A DNA stretch of 64,000 nt from Acidobacteria bacterium RIFCSPLOWO2_12_FULL_66_21 (GTDB lineage: Bacteria; Acidobacteriota; Vicinamibacteria; Vicinamibacterales; 2-12-FULL-66-21), in the NCBI GenBank assembly GCA_001767455.1, contig MELC01000019.1:40338-104337 (forward strand), read 5' to 3'. How positions within the stretch are numbered: position 1 is the stretch's first letter; each line of letters begins with the position of its first letter. A model generated the notes under the pieces. It was not told the origin of the DNA. It made no database searches and was given only the letters and a program-made list of their open reading frames with translations. The translations under genes were made by a program, and so were the position numbers. Shown here piece after piece: positions 9,217 through 17,208 of this stretch.

Positions 9217-9341
9217 TCCAGGTTCGTCAGCACGAAGTGTCTCGCGTCGTCGAGTTCAACGTGCGTCTTCGGATTGCGGACGACGTCGAAATTGTGCTCG
9301 CTGAAGTAGGCGGAGACCAGCTCTGCCAGCCTTTTAAGCAT
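9217..9341 (-). pseudogene. Fragment of a fused MFS/spermidine-synthase gene
   Basis: The minus strand encodes SAYFSEHNFDVVRNPKTHVE followed by LDDARHFVLTN, nearly identical in protein and DNA to the segment STYFSEHNFDVVRNPKTHVV / LDDARHFLLTT inside the complete gene at 11453-13870 (about 12067-12190). Only about 40 residues of the roughly 800-residue protein are present; there is no start, no transmembrane part and no proper end, and it butts onto the gabD stop. It is best read as a relic of a second copy or of a local duplication. Confidence 0.75.
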
Positions 9342-9358
9342 GCGTTCGCACGGATGTG

Positions 9359-10612
9359 ATGATGATGGCGTCCCCGCCCACGTCGCGGCGAATCTTCAGC
9401 GGGGTCATCGCCGGATTGATTGCCGGCGCGACGGCCTTGCTGGCCCAGGCGCCGCCAGCACAGCAACCGCCCCGGTTCCGATCCGGCGTCGAGCTCGTCG
9501 CCATTGACGTGGAAGTCGTCGGCCGCGACGGCGAGCCGGTGCTCGGGCTGCGCGGCGATCAGTTCGAGGTGGAGATCGACGGCCGCAAGCGGCCGGTCGT
9601 CTCCGCCCAGTTTCTCCAGCAGGCGCCAAGGTCCGTCTTCGCGGGGCGCGGCAATCAACCCCTGACGCCGGGCAGCCAGCCTCCGGCCGTCCGCGCGCTG
9701 GCCGGTGAGTACACGGGCCGCATCTTCGTCCTCGGCATCGACGAGAACAGCTTCTGGGCGGGTCACGCGCGCGCCGCGAACGACGCCGCGCGGATCTTCA
9801 TCGACAGGTTGGAGCCGGAGGATTACATCGGGCTGGCGACCTTCCCGGCCAGCACCGTGCAGGTCACCCCCACGCGGGAGCACTACAAGGTGCGCGACGC
9901 GCTCGACAAGATCGTCGGCCGCAAATCGCCGCCGATGCGTGGCACGACGGCGCTGAGCGCGTCGGAGGTGATGGACATCACCGCCGGAGATTCCGAGGTC
10001 CTCGCGCGGGTCATCGCGCGCGAATGCAGTCCGGCCGACCGGGCCTGCCCCAAGCGGGTGCAGGCGGACGTGATCGACATGGCGCAGGACCTCGAGATCC
10101 GCGCGCTCGTCAGCGTCAGCGGCATTCGGGGCCTGCTGGGCGCGATGGCGAACGTGCAGGGGCGCAAGACGCTCGTGATCGTGAGCGCCGGCATCACGCT
10201 GGGCGATCGGCCGGGCGCGCGTCCCAACGTCCGCGGAGAGGTCGCGGCGGCGGGCCTCGCGGCGGCCGCGGCGAACACCAATCTCTACGTCCTGCACGTC
10301 GACACGAGCTTCCTCGAAACGTTCTCCGCGCAATCGGGAGGGTCCGTGACGACGATGATGCGGGACTCCTCGGCGTCGGAGAGCGGGCTCGCGGCGATCG
10401 CGGCGGCCGCCGGGGGCCAACTCTTCGGCGTGTCGACGCGGGCCGACGATGCGTTCGATCGCGTGCTGCGCGAGACGTCGGCGTACTACCTCCTCGCGAT
10501 CGAGCCGCTCGACTCGGACCGCGACGGCCAGACACACCGCGTCAAGGTCAAGGTGCGCCAGAAAGGCGTGACCGTCCGCAGCAGGTCGACGGTGGTGATT
10601 CCGAAGAGATAG
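9359..10612 (+). CDS. VWFA-related acidobacterial domain protein, secreted
   Basis: A 417-residue protein with a signal peptide (IAGLIAGATALLAQ) followed by the entry strand of the 'VWFA-related Acidobacterial domain' family (TIGR03436): VELVAIDVEVVGRDGEPVLG then LRGDQFEVEIDGRKRPV. A von Willebrand A-like core follows, with IFVLGIDENSFW where a MIDAS-type DxSxS would lie, so the metal site looks degenerate, and VQGRKTLVIVSAGI. The end YYLLAIEPLDSDRDGQTHRV is also family-typical. Function is unknown; an extracytoplasmic binding role is likely. GTG at 9356 and three ATGs (9359, 9362, 9365) are possible starts. Paralogue at 17207-19045. Confidence 0.85.
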   Translation: MMMASPPTSRRIFSGVIAGLIAGATALLAQAPPAQQPPRFRSGVELVAIDVEVVGRDGEPVLGLRGDQFEVEIDGRKRPVVSAQFLQQAPRSVFAGRGNQPLTPGSQPPAVRALAGEYTGRIFVLGIDENSFWAGHARAANDAARIFIDRLEPEDYIGLATFPASTVQVTPTREHYKVRDALDKIVGRKSPPMRGTTALSASEVMDITAGDSEVLARVIARECSPADRACPKRVQADVIDMAQDLEIRALVSVSGIRGLLGAMANVQGRKTLVIVSAGITLGDRPGARPNVRGEVAAAGLAAAAANTNLYVLHVDTSFLETFSAQSGGSVTTMMRDSSASESGLAAIAAAAGGQLFGVSTRADDAFDRVLRETSAYYLLAIEPLDSDRDGQTHRVKVKVRQKGVTVRSRSTVVIPKR

Positions 10613-10636
10613 AAAGACCGCCATACTTGTCGTATT

Positions 10637-10676
10637 GACTAGTTAACTTGACAGTATGACTAGTTTGCATATATAC
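10637..10676 (+). promoter_or_regulatory. Promoter with duplicated operator for the XRE operon
   Basis: TTGACA at 10648-10653, a 16-base spacer and TATATA at 10670-10675 form a good sigma70-type promoter just upstream of the small XRE gene. The octamer GACTAGTT occurs twice in direct orientation, at 10637-10644 and 10658-10665, 21 bp apart (two helical turns), each holding the palindrome ACTAGT, one copy upstream of -35 and one in the spacer. This is the layout expected for autorepression by the XRE protein; the binding is inferred. Confidence 0.6.
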
Positions 10677-10696
10677 TTACCATCGAGGTAAGGGAT

Positions 10697-10915
10697 ATGC
10701 CCGAACAGCGGCTTGGAAATCGGCTGAAGGTGGCGCGGGCGGAGCGGCAGTTGTCGCAGGAACAACTGGCCACTCTGGCCGGGGTCACCCGCCAGACGAT
10801 CAGCTCCATCGAAACCGGCCAGTACTGTCCGTCCGCCCTGCTCGCCTTCCAACTTGCGGAACGGCTCGGCAAACGCGTCGACGAGCTGTTCTTTCTCCAG
10901 GGAGACCAATCATGA
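10697..10915 (+). CDS. Small XRE-family helix-turn-helix regulator
   Basis: A 72-residue protein that is nearly all a Cro/CI-type helix-turn-helix: LKVARAERQLSQEQLATLAG then VTRQTISSIETGQYCPS. It resembles the small single-domain repressors often paired with a membrane protein. The ATG follows GAGGTAAGGG. Its stop overlaps the ATG of the next gene (ATGA at 10912), so the two are translationally coupled. The visible operator repeats upstream suggest autoregulation. The regulated signal is not evident. Confidence 0.85.
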   Translation: MPEQRLGNRLKVARAERQLSQEQLATLAGVTRQTISSIETGQYCPSALLAFQLAERLGKRVDELFFLQGDQS

Positions 10916-11214
10916 GTCAGACATCCGTCGAACGCGATGAGCGCACGGTGAGTGTCGAGAATGCCAGCTACCGGTGGGGGTACCAGTTCCTGTCGTTCGG
11001 CGTCCTGGTACTCGTCGCCTACCGCAGCTTCGTGCGCCACGAGTCGAGCTGGGACCTGCTCGCGCTCGTAATCCTGGGCGGGTTCGTTCCGAGTCTGTAT
11101 CAGGGATACCATCGCGTCTTGACGGCGCGGTGGGCCAGGACGCAGGTGATCACCTTCGTCGCTGCGGCGATCGTGGCGTTGCTGCTGGTGGCCGCGAGAG
11201 TGTGGTGGCGGTGA
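10912..11214 (+). CDS. Small membrane protein, partner of XRE regulator
   Basis: A 100-residue protein with about three hydrophobic segments: around residues 25-40 (YQFLSFGVLVLVAYRSF), 47-63 (WDLLALVILGGFVPSLYQ) and 76-97 (VITFVAAAIVALLLVAARVW). I do not recognise a named family with certainty. It is coupled by a 4-bp overlap to the XRE gene, an arrangement common for small regulator/membrane-protein pairs in which the membrane protein may be the regulator's target or partner. No enzyme motif is visible. Confidence 0.75.
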   Translation: MSQTSVERDERTVSVENASYRWGYQFLSFGVLVLVAYRSFVRHESSWDLLALVILGGFVPSLYQGYHRVLTARWARTQVITFVAAAIVALLLVAARVWWR

Positions 11215-11452
11215 CGCGATGTCCGGCGGGTCGTGTCCCGCTGCGCGAGGGGCCTCCGTGTCCTCCGTGTCCTTCGGGATCTTTCTGAAAAGCCGTGGCC
11301 CGTCTCAGCGTGGTTCCGGGGCTTTTGCCCTGGGTAGGTCTTCGAACTGTTCGCGGGCGAACTCGCGCATGGTCAATCCTGGGAGAACGTCGTTGAACAA
11401 GTACGGGCATTCTACGTTCCCGTTCTGAGTTCTACGTTTCGGCGGTCTCCAC

Positions 11453-13870
11453 TCAGTATCTGCCTTGCTGCCTCAGAATGGCCGCGCGCAGCATCTGCTT
11501 CATCTCGTCGGAGCCGACGAACAGGTCGTCGGGATACTGGCTGTAGCGCAGCATGTCGGCGTAGATCGCCTCGCTTTCATACAGGTTGAAGCCCATGCCG
11601 GCGAGGTACTGCAGGCGCAGGTTGCGATCGCGGTTGATGATCGCGTCTTTCAGCCACGGGCCAAGATCGCTCTTCGTGCCGGCGTAGTTCGAGAAGAGAT
11701 CGATCGCCGAGTTCATGCCGATCTGGGACAGCGAGTGGGCCACAAGCGCCATGTCCGGCTCATCGAGGTGGCGCTGCACCGCCGCGACGTCGATGCGCGT
11801 CGGCTCGACCTGTCCGAGCAGCACGAGATCGTACCCGGCGCCGTTGTTGGTGTTCCCCCAGACGACGCCGTTCGGGAAGGCCTCGAGGAACGTCCCGATC
11901 TCGCTCTTCACGGCCTCGGTGTTGCTCTCGTACAACTGCACGAACAAGGTGACCGCCCCGCCCGGGTTCAGGTGCTGCTTGACGGTCTCGAAGAACTCGC
12001 GCGTGTAGAGCATCGCGGCCCCTTTCACCCACGGATCGAGCGGATCCGAGGTGATCGCGTCGAACTTCTGATCGGTCGTCAGCAGGAAGTGCCGTGCATC
12101 GTCGAGGACCACGTGCGTCTTCGGGTTGCGGACGACGTCGAAGTTGTGCTCGCTGAAGTAGGTCGAGACCACGCGCGGCACGAGCGGCTCGATCTCGGCA
12201 ATCGTCAGGCTCTTGACATTGGGATCCACCGACACCGCGCCTGCGGTGACGCCCGCGCCGCAGCCGATGACGAGCACGGAGGTGGGATTTTTCGGAATCA
12301 ACGTCGTCAGGTGCCCGAGCATCCGCTGGAGGCGCATGTCCTGCGGCTCGCTGGAGGCCTGCACCTTGCCGGCGTTGTGATAGTTCAGGACGCCGTTGGA
12401 CAGCCGCGAGACGGCCACCGACGCGTTCCATCCCTCACCCATGTAGATGATGTCGGCGTCGCCGAGGCGCGTGGCCGTGTAGCGGCCGTACGCGACGAAG
12501 ATGCCCGGCACGGGCTGGATCGTGCGCGCGAGCAGGACCGCGCCGCCCATGGCGGCGGCCAGCAGCAGCGTGCCCGCGAGCTGAAGGCGGCCCTTCTTCG
12601 CCTCCGCATCCGCGCCGGCGGACTCCAGCATCACCAGCGCGGAGATGGCGGAAATGACGACGAGGATCTGCTGCGCGCGCTGGCTCCCGAGCCACACCAC
12701 CAGGAACATGCTGGCCGCGACAGATCCGACGATCGCCCCGAGCGTGTTGGCGGCATAGACGCGCCCGACCAGGCGGGCCGGATCCTTGCCGCCGGTGGCG
12801 ACCGACGCCAGCGCCAGGGGAAAACTCGCGCCCCAGAGCATCGCGCCGGGCAGCACGACCCAGATGCAGCGCACGAGATCGAGCTGCAAGTTGAACCACG
12901 GGCTGCTCGAGATCGACGGGTTGATCGGCCAGTACGGCAGCGACTGCGTGAGCATGTAGGCCGACCACGCAATCGCGGCACACAGCAGCATCTGGCACCA
13001 GCCGAGCGCCAGCCGCGGCCGCGCCATCCGTCCCGCCAGCGACGAGCCGACGCTGCTCCCGATGCCGAGGCCGAACAGGAACACCGCGAGAATCAGCGAA
13101 AAAGTGTAGACCGTGCCGCCGAACAGCAGCGAGAGCAGGCGCGTCCAGATGACTTCCGCGCCGAGCGCGGTCATGCCGGACAGGCCGATAGCGACGTACA
13201 CCGCCCAGGCCCCACCCGACGCCTCGACTTTTCCGCGGGTCTCGACGACGGGCGTGTAGTCAGTACTTTTGGCCAGCAGCAGCGCCAGGACCGCGACAGT
13301 GGCGTTCAGCGCGACGGCCGTGTAGGTCGCCGTCGCGGCGTCGTGGACGCGCAGCAGGTAGAAACCGGCGAGCAGGCAGCCGAGCACGCCGCCGCCGATG
13401 TTGCCGCCATAGAAAAAGCCCAGCCACGAGACCCCTTCCGGCGTGGATTCGACCCACCGTGAGATCGCCGGGAGCGTGGCGCCCATCATGAGCGTCGGCG
13501 GAAGCAGGCAGATGCTGGCCGCGAGGCCGCGCATGAGGATGCCCGTGACCCCGGAGCCCGCCCATGCGAAGTACGCGCCACCGATGAGCGGCATCCCCCA
13601 GAGCAGCAGCAGGCCGATGATGCCGATGCCGATCTCGAGAAACGCGTAGACCCGCAGCGGATGCCGGCTGACACTGATCGTGCGCGCCAGCAGGAGGCTG
13701 CCGAGGCACATCCCCCCCATGAACGTGCCGAGCAGCACGCCGAGCGATACGGCCGACGAGCCGATCACCAGCTGCAGGAGCTGGAACCACACGATTTCGT
13801 AGATGAGCGCAGCGCAGCCACTGCCGACAAAGAGCAGCAACAGCGCCGGCAGGAACCGGCGCGCGGACAT
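11453..13870 (-). CDS. Fused MFS-type membrane protein / spermidine synthase-like protein
   Basis: An 805-residue protein. The N-terminal part (about 1-420) is a polytopic membrane domain opening FLPALLLLFVGSGCAALIYE with many further helices, the arrangement of fused MFS/spermidine-synthase proteins. The C-terminal part carries a SAM-binding-type fold with SVLVIGCGAGVTAG and an acidic motif IAEIEPLV, then LDDARHFLLTT and ITSDPLDPW, as in spermidine synthases. True aminopropyl transfer is unproven in this fused family. The start at 13870 has GAGGAGAGG just upstream; a much longer open frame upstream runs through repeats and is not coding. A fragment of a related gene lies at 9217-9341. Confidence 0.85.
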   Translation of the reverse strand: MSARRFLPALLLLFVGSGCAALIYEIVWFQLLQLVIGSSAVSLGVLLGTFMGGMCLGSLLLARTISVSRHPLRVYAFLEIGIGIIGLLLLWGMPLIGGAYFAWAGSGVTGILMRGLAASICLLPPTLMMGATLPAISRWVESTPEGVSWLGFFYGGNIGGGVLGCLLAGFYLLRVHDAATATYTAVALNATVAVLALLLAKSTDYTPVVETRGKVEASGGAWAVYVAIGLSGMTALGAEVIWTRLLSLLFGGTVYTFSLILAVFLFGLGIGSSVGSSLAGRMARPRLALGWCQMLLCAAIAWSAYMLTQSLPYWPINPSISSSPWFNLQLDLVRCIWVVLPGAMLWGASFPLALASVATGGKDPARLVGRVYAANTLGAIVGSVAASMFLVVWLGSQRAQQILVVISAISALVMLESAGADAEAKKGRLQLAGTLLLAAAMGGAVLLARTIQPVPGIFVAYGRYTATRLGDADIIYMGEGWNASVAVSRLSNGVLNYHNAGKVQASSEPQDMRLQRMLGHLTTLIPKNPTSVLVIGCGAGVTAGAVSVDPNVKSLTIAEIEPLVPRVVSTYFSEHNFDVVRNPKTHVVLDDARHFLLTTDQKFDAITSDPLDPWVKGAAMLYTREFFETVKQHLNPGGAVTLFVQLYESNTEAVKSEIGTFLEAFPNGVVWGNTNNGAGYDLVLLGQVEPTRIDVAAVQRHLDEPDMALVAHSLSQIGMNSAIDLFSNYAGTKSDLGPWLKDAIINRDRNLRLQYLAGMGFNLYESEAIYADMLRYSQYPDDLFVGSDEMKQMLRAAILRQQGRY

Positions 13871-13920
13871 CGGCGATACCTCTCCTCGGAAAACGACTGC
13901 GAATCGTATCACGCCCACGG

Positions 13921-13943
13921 CAGCCCTGAAGGGCTGCGCAACA
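13921..13943. repeat. REP-like palindrome
   Basis: CAGCCCTGAAGGGCTG followed by CGCAACA. The same palindrome plus GCAACA tail recurs at 40932-40955 and, inverted (TGTTGCGCAGCCCTTCAGGG), at 40986-41010. It occurs only between genes in this window. Confidence 0.7.
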
Positions 13944-13944
13944 G

Positions 13945-14118
13945 GTCGAGAATGAAGCCGGTGTCGAGAATGAAGCCGGGTCGCGAATGGAGGCCGGGTC
14001 GCGAATGGAGGCCGGTGTCGCGAATAGAGGCCGGGGTTGCGAATAGAGGCCGGGGTTGCGAATAGAGGCCGGGGTTGCGAATAGAGGCCGGGGTTGCGAA
14101 TGGAGGCCGGGGTTGCGC
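13945..14118. repeat. Tandem repeat, 17-19 bp unit
   Basis: About nine contiguous copies of a unit that drifts from GTCGAGAATGAAGCCGG to GGTTGCGAATAGAGGCCGG (19 bp in the last, nearly identical copies). It has no spacers, so it is not a CRISPR. It lies between two inverted halves of a REP-like palindrome. Confidence 0.85.
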
Positions 14119-14314
14119 AGCCCTTTAGAGATGCCGCGACTTCAGGGCCGCCGAGTTGCGGCAAAACGATGGCAACCGGCGGCCGAGCTCCCGCGCGGCC
14201 GGTTCTGGCTCGACACCGTGCCGAGGGTCGTGTATCGTCTTGTCCCCGAAGGCCATTTCCATCCGCCAACCGCCGTAGCCGGCCCGAGTCGGGGCCTGCG
14301 TCATCGGAGGAATC

Positions 14315-17086
14315 ATGAACGTACGCGTAATCACCTCGCAGGGTGTCACCCGACGCCTGGTGCGGTTCGCCCCCGCCCTGCTGCTCGCTTTGCTCCCGCT
14401 GACGCTGACCGCTCAGCAACAGCCCGCCGCGCCGGGCGGCGCGAAGGCGTCCTGGGCTGACGAGATTCTCAAGACGGAGTCCTACGTGACGCCGCCGCCC
14501 GAAGTCGCCGACGCCGTGCTGATCCCGCGCTATCTGAACATCTCGCTCACCAACGCCAGCCCGGACAAGAAATGGTTCGTGGACGAAATCAGCGACGGGC
14601 CGGTCCTGATGAAGACCTTCTCCAAGCCGTTCCACGAGCTCGGAGGCGTGTTCATCGACTTCAAGGCGAACCGCGCGCGGGCGCTGACCGTCCGCAACAA
14701 CATCGGCATTCAGATCATCTCGGCGGCCGACGGGACGAAGAAGGCGCTGCAGATTCCGGCGGGCGCGCGCGTGTCCAACGCCACGTGGTCCCCCGACGGG
14801 AAGGCGGTCGCCTACCTGGTGCACACCGAGGAGGCGACGCACATCTGGATGACGGACATCGCCGCGAACAAGCCGGTCCAGATCACGAAGACGCCGGTGC
14901 TGGCCACGCTCGTCTCGAGCTTCGAGTTCACGCAGGACGGCAGACAAATCACCGCCGTGCTCGCGCCCGATGCGCGCGCGCCGATGCCGCAGGCGCCCGC
15001 GGCGCCGGGCGGGCCCGTCGTCAAGATCGCGGATGCGGACAAGAACCGGCTGCGGACCTTCCCGAGCCTGATGACGACGCCGCACGAGAAGGCGCTGCTC
15101 GAGTGGCACGCGACCGGCCAGCTCGCGATGATCGACGTGCAGACGCGCACGGTCCGCAAGGTCGGGGCCCCGGCCATGATCCGGTCGCTCGACGCGTCGC
15201 CCGACGGGAAGTACGTGCGCGTGACGCGCATGGTCAAGCCCTTCTCGTATGACGTGCCGGTGAGCAACGTCGGATCGATCGAAGAAGTGTGGGATCTCGA
15301 CGGCAAGGCGCTGGCGAAGCTGAACGAGCGCCCGATCAACCTCGGGGTGCAGGACGACACGCAGCCGCCCGATCCCACGGCCGCCCCCGGCGGCGGGCGC
15401 GGCGGCAATCAGAATCAGGCGGGACCGCGCGAGCTGGCGTGGCGCACCGACGGGCAGGGGCTCACCTACCTCGAGCAGGAGCCGGCGCCCGCGGGTTCGG
15501 CGGAGGCTGCCGGCAGCGGACGCGCGGCGCGCGCCGGGCGCGGCGCCGGAACGGGCGACGAGGCGCAGGGCGGCGGCCGGGCCGCGCAGGGCCCGCCGCG
15601 CAAGGACCGCCTCGTGCAGTGGCTGCCGCCGTTCGACGCCGCCAGCAAGAAGGTGCTCTACGAGAACAACACCCGCATGTCGAATCACCGCTTCTCGCCG
15701 GACATGCAGATGCTGTTCGTGACGGAGCGGGCCGGACAGAACACCGTCGAGTACGCGGTCGCGCTCAGCGAGCCGGCGAAGCGCTCCACGCTCGCGCGCT
15801 ACCGCGCCGACGATCCGGCCGCGAACCCGGGCACGCTCGCGATGGTGCGCGGCGGTGGCGGCGGCGGTGGACGCGGCGGCGGCGCGCCGGGCGGCGGACG
15901 CGGCGCCGCCGGCGGCGCCGGCGGCGGCATCGTGCTGCTGTCGGCCGACAAGTCGAGCGTCTTCTACCAGGGGACGCAGTACGACAAGAACCCCGAGCAG
16001 GTCGGGCCGAAGACGTTCATCGACAAGGTCGCCATCGCGAGCGGCGAAAAGCGCCGGCTCTACGAAAGCGACAACACCAATGTCTTCGAGCGCGTCACGA
16101 CGATCGTCGACGCCGATGCCGGCAGGTTCATCGTCGCGCGCGAGAGCCCGACGGAGGTCGCGCAGCAGTTCCTGCTCGACGGCACGCGGCGCACGCAGCT
16201 CACCCAGAACAAGGACTACACGCCGGACCTGACCCGGGCGGTGAAGAGGCAGTTCTTCGTCGAGCGGCCGGACGGCTTCAAGTTCAAGGTGAAGGTGACG
16301 CTCCCGCCCGACTACAAGGACGGGACGCGCCTGCCGGCGCTCTTCTGGTTCTACCCGCGCGAGTTCACGACCCAGGACGAGTACGATCGGCCGGAGCGCA
16401 CGTTCAACAGGAACACGTTCACGAACTTCGGCACCCGCTCGATGCAGTTCTTCGTGCGGCTCGGCTACGCGGTGATCGAGCCCGACGCGCCGATTGTCGG
16501 CCCGCAGGGGCAGATGAACAACAACTACGTGAACGACCTCCGCAACGACCTGGCGGCGACGATCGACGAGCTGGACCGGCGCGCGCTGGTCGATCGGCAG
16601 CGGCTCGCCATCGGCGGGCACAGCTACGGCGCGTTCTCGACGGTGAACGCGATGGTGCACACGCCGTTCTTCAAGGCGGGCATCGCGGGTGACGGCGCGT
16701 ACAACCGCACGCTGACCCCGATCGGATTCCAGAGCGAGCGCCGCGATCTCTGGGAGGCGCGCGACGTCTATCTCTCGATGTCCCCGTTCCTCTACGCGAA
16801 CAACCTGACGGGATCGCTGCTGATGTATCACGCGCTCGCGGACCAGAACGTGGGCACCGACCCGACCAACTCGATCCGGCTGTACCACGCGCTGAACGGC
16901 CTCGGAAAGACGACGGCGCTCTACATGTATCCGTACGAGGACCACGGGCCGGTCGCGAAGGAAACGCTGCTGGATCTGTGGGCGCGGTGGGCCGCCTGGC
17001 TCGACAAATACGTCAAGAACCCGCAGAAGCCCGACAAGACAGAGAAGAAGATCACGACGGAAGGGGTCAATCCGGGCGTACAATAA
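14315..17086 (+). CDS. Prolyl oligopeptidase (S9) family peptidase, secreted
   Basis: A 923-residue secreted serine peptidase. After a signal peptide (ending LTLTAQQ) lies a beta-propeller-like region (about 100-620), interrupted by low-complexity Gly/Arg/Ala loops (around 352-365, 395-425 and 510-545), then an alpha/beta-hydrolase domain (about 640-900). The triad is visible: Ser770 in GGHSYGAF, Asp843 in HALADQNVG and His877 in YEDHGP. S9 enzymes cleave short peptides, often after Pro, or act as acylaminoacyl peptidases; specificity is not deducible. GGAGG sits 5 bases before the ATG. It stands alone, followed by an inverted-repeat region. Confidence 0.9.
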   Translation: MNVRVITSQGVTRRLVRFAPALLLALLPLTLTAQQQPAAPGGAKASWADEILKTESYVTPPPEVADAVLIPRYLNISLTNASPDKKWFVDEISDGPVLMKTFSKPFHELGGVFIDFKANRARALTVRNNIGIQIISAADGTKKALQIPAGARVSNATWSPDGKAVAYLVHTEEATHIWMTDIAANKPVQITKTPVLATLVSSFEFTQDGRQITAVLAPDARAPMPQAPAAPGGPVVKIADADKNRLRTFPSLMTTPHEKALLEWHATGQLAMIDVQTRTVRKVGAPAMIRSLDASPDGKYVRVTRMVKPFSYDVPVSNVGSIEEVWDLDGKALAKLNERPINLGVQDDTQPPDPTAAPGGGRGGNQNQAGPRELAWRTDGQGLTYLEQEPAPAGSAEAAGSGRAARAGRGAGTGDEAQGGGRAAQGPPRKDRLVQWLPPFDAASKKVLYENNTRMSNHRFSPDMQMLFVTERAGQNTVEYAVALSEPAKRSTLARYRADDPAANPGTLAMVRGGGGGGGRGGGAPGGGRGAAGGAGGGIVLLSADKSSVFYQGTQYDKNPEQVGPKTFIDKVAIASGEKRRLYESDNTNVFERVTTIVDADAGRFIVARESPTEVAQQFLLDGTRRTQLTQNKDYTPDLTRAVKRQFFVERPDGFKFKVKVTLPPDYKDGTRLPALFWFYPREFTTQDEYDRPERTFNRNTFTNFGTRSMQFFVRLGYAVIEPDAPIVGPQGQMNNNYVNDLRNDLAATIDELDRRALVDRQRLAIGGHSYGAFSTVNAMVHTPFFKAGIAGDGAYNRTLTPIGFQSERRDLWEARDVYLSMSPFLYANNLTGSLLMYHALADQNVGTDPTNSIRLYHALNGLGKTTALYMYPYEDHGPVAKETLLDLWARWAAWLDKYVKNPQKPDKTEKKITTEGVNPGVQ

Positions 17087-17087
17087 T

Positions 17088-17208
17088 TGCGGATTGCTCA
17101 GTGCGGATTGCGGATCGTATTCGCGATTGAAGGTTGCGGATTGGGCTGACCAATCCCCAATCGCCAATTCGCAATACGATCGGCAATCCGCAATCCGCAG
17201 TCGGCAAT
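17088..17208. repeat. Imperfect long inverted repeat built of GCGGATTG units
   Basis: Left arm (17088-17144) repeats GCGGATTGCGGATCGTATTC-like text; right arm (17150-17208) carries the reverse complement CAATACGATCGGCAATCCGC, ending at the start codon of the next gene. The arms could fold into a cruciform or act as a terminator for the peptidase gene. The short GGATTGC unit is repeated within each arm. Confidence 0.7.

Larger units (their letters stand above)
13871..14314. other. Gene-free repeat region between divergent genes
   Basis: About 440 bases between the minus-strand MFS/spermidine-synthase gene and the S9 peptidase. It holds an extragenic palindrome (13921-13943), a 17-19 bp tandem array (13945-14118) and a half palindrome (14111-14130). 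The last 180 bases before the peptidase presumably carry its promoter, but I see no clear -35/-10 pair. Confidence 0.7.

Noticed and set aside
13945..14118. CRISPR array
   Set aside because: Units are contiguous with no spacers and no cas genes nearby. The same holds for 40643-40850 and 63385-63503.
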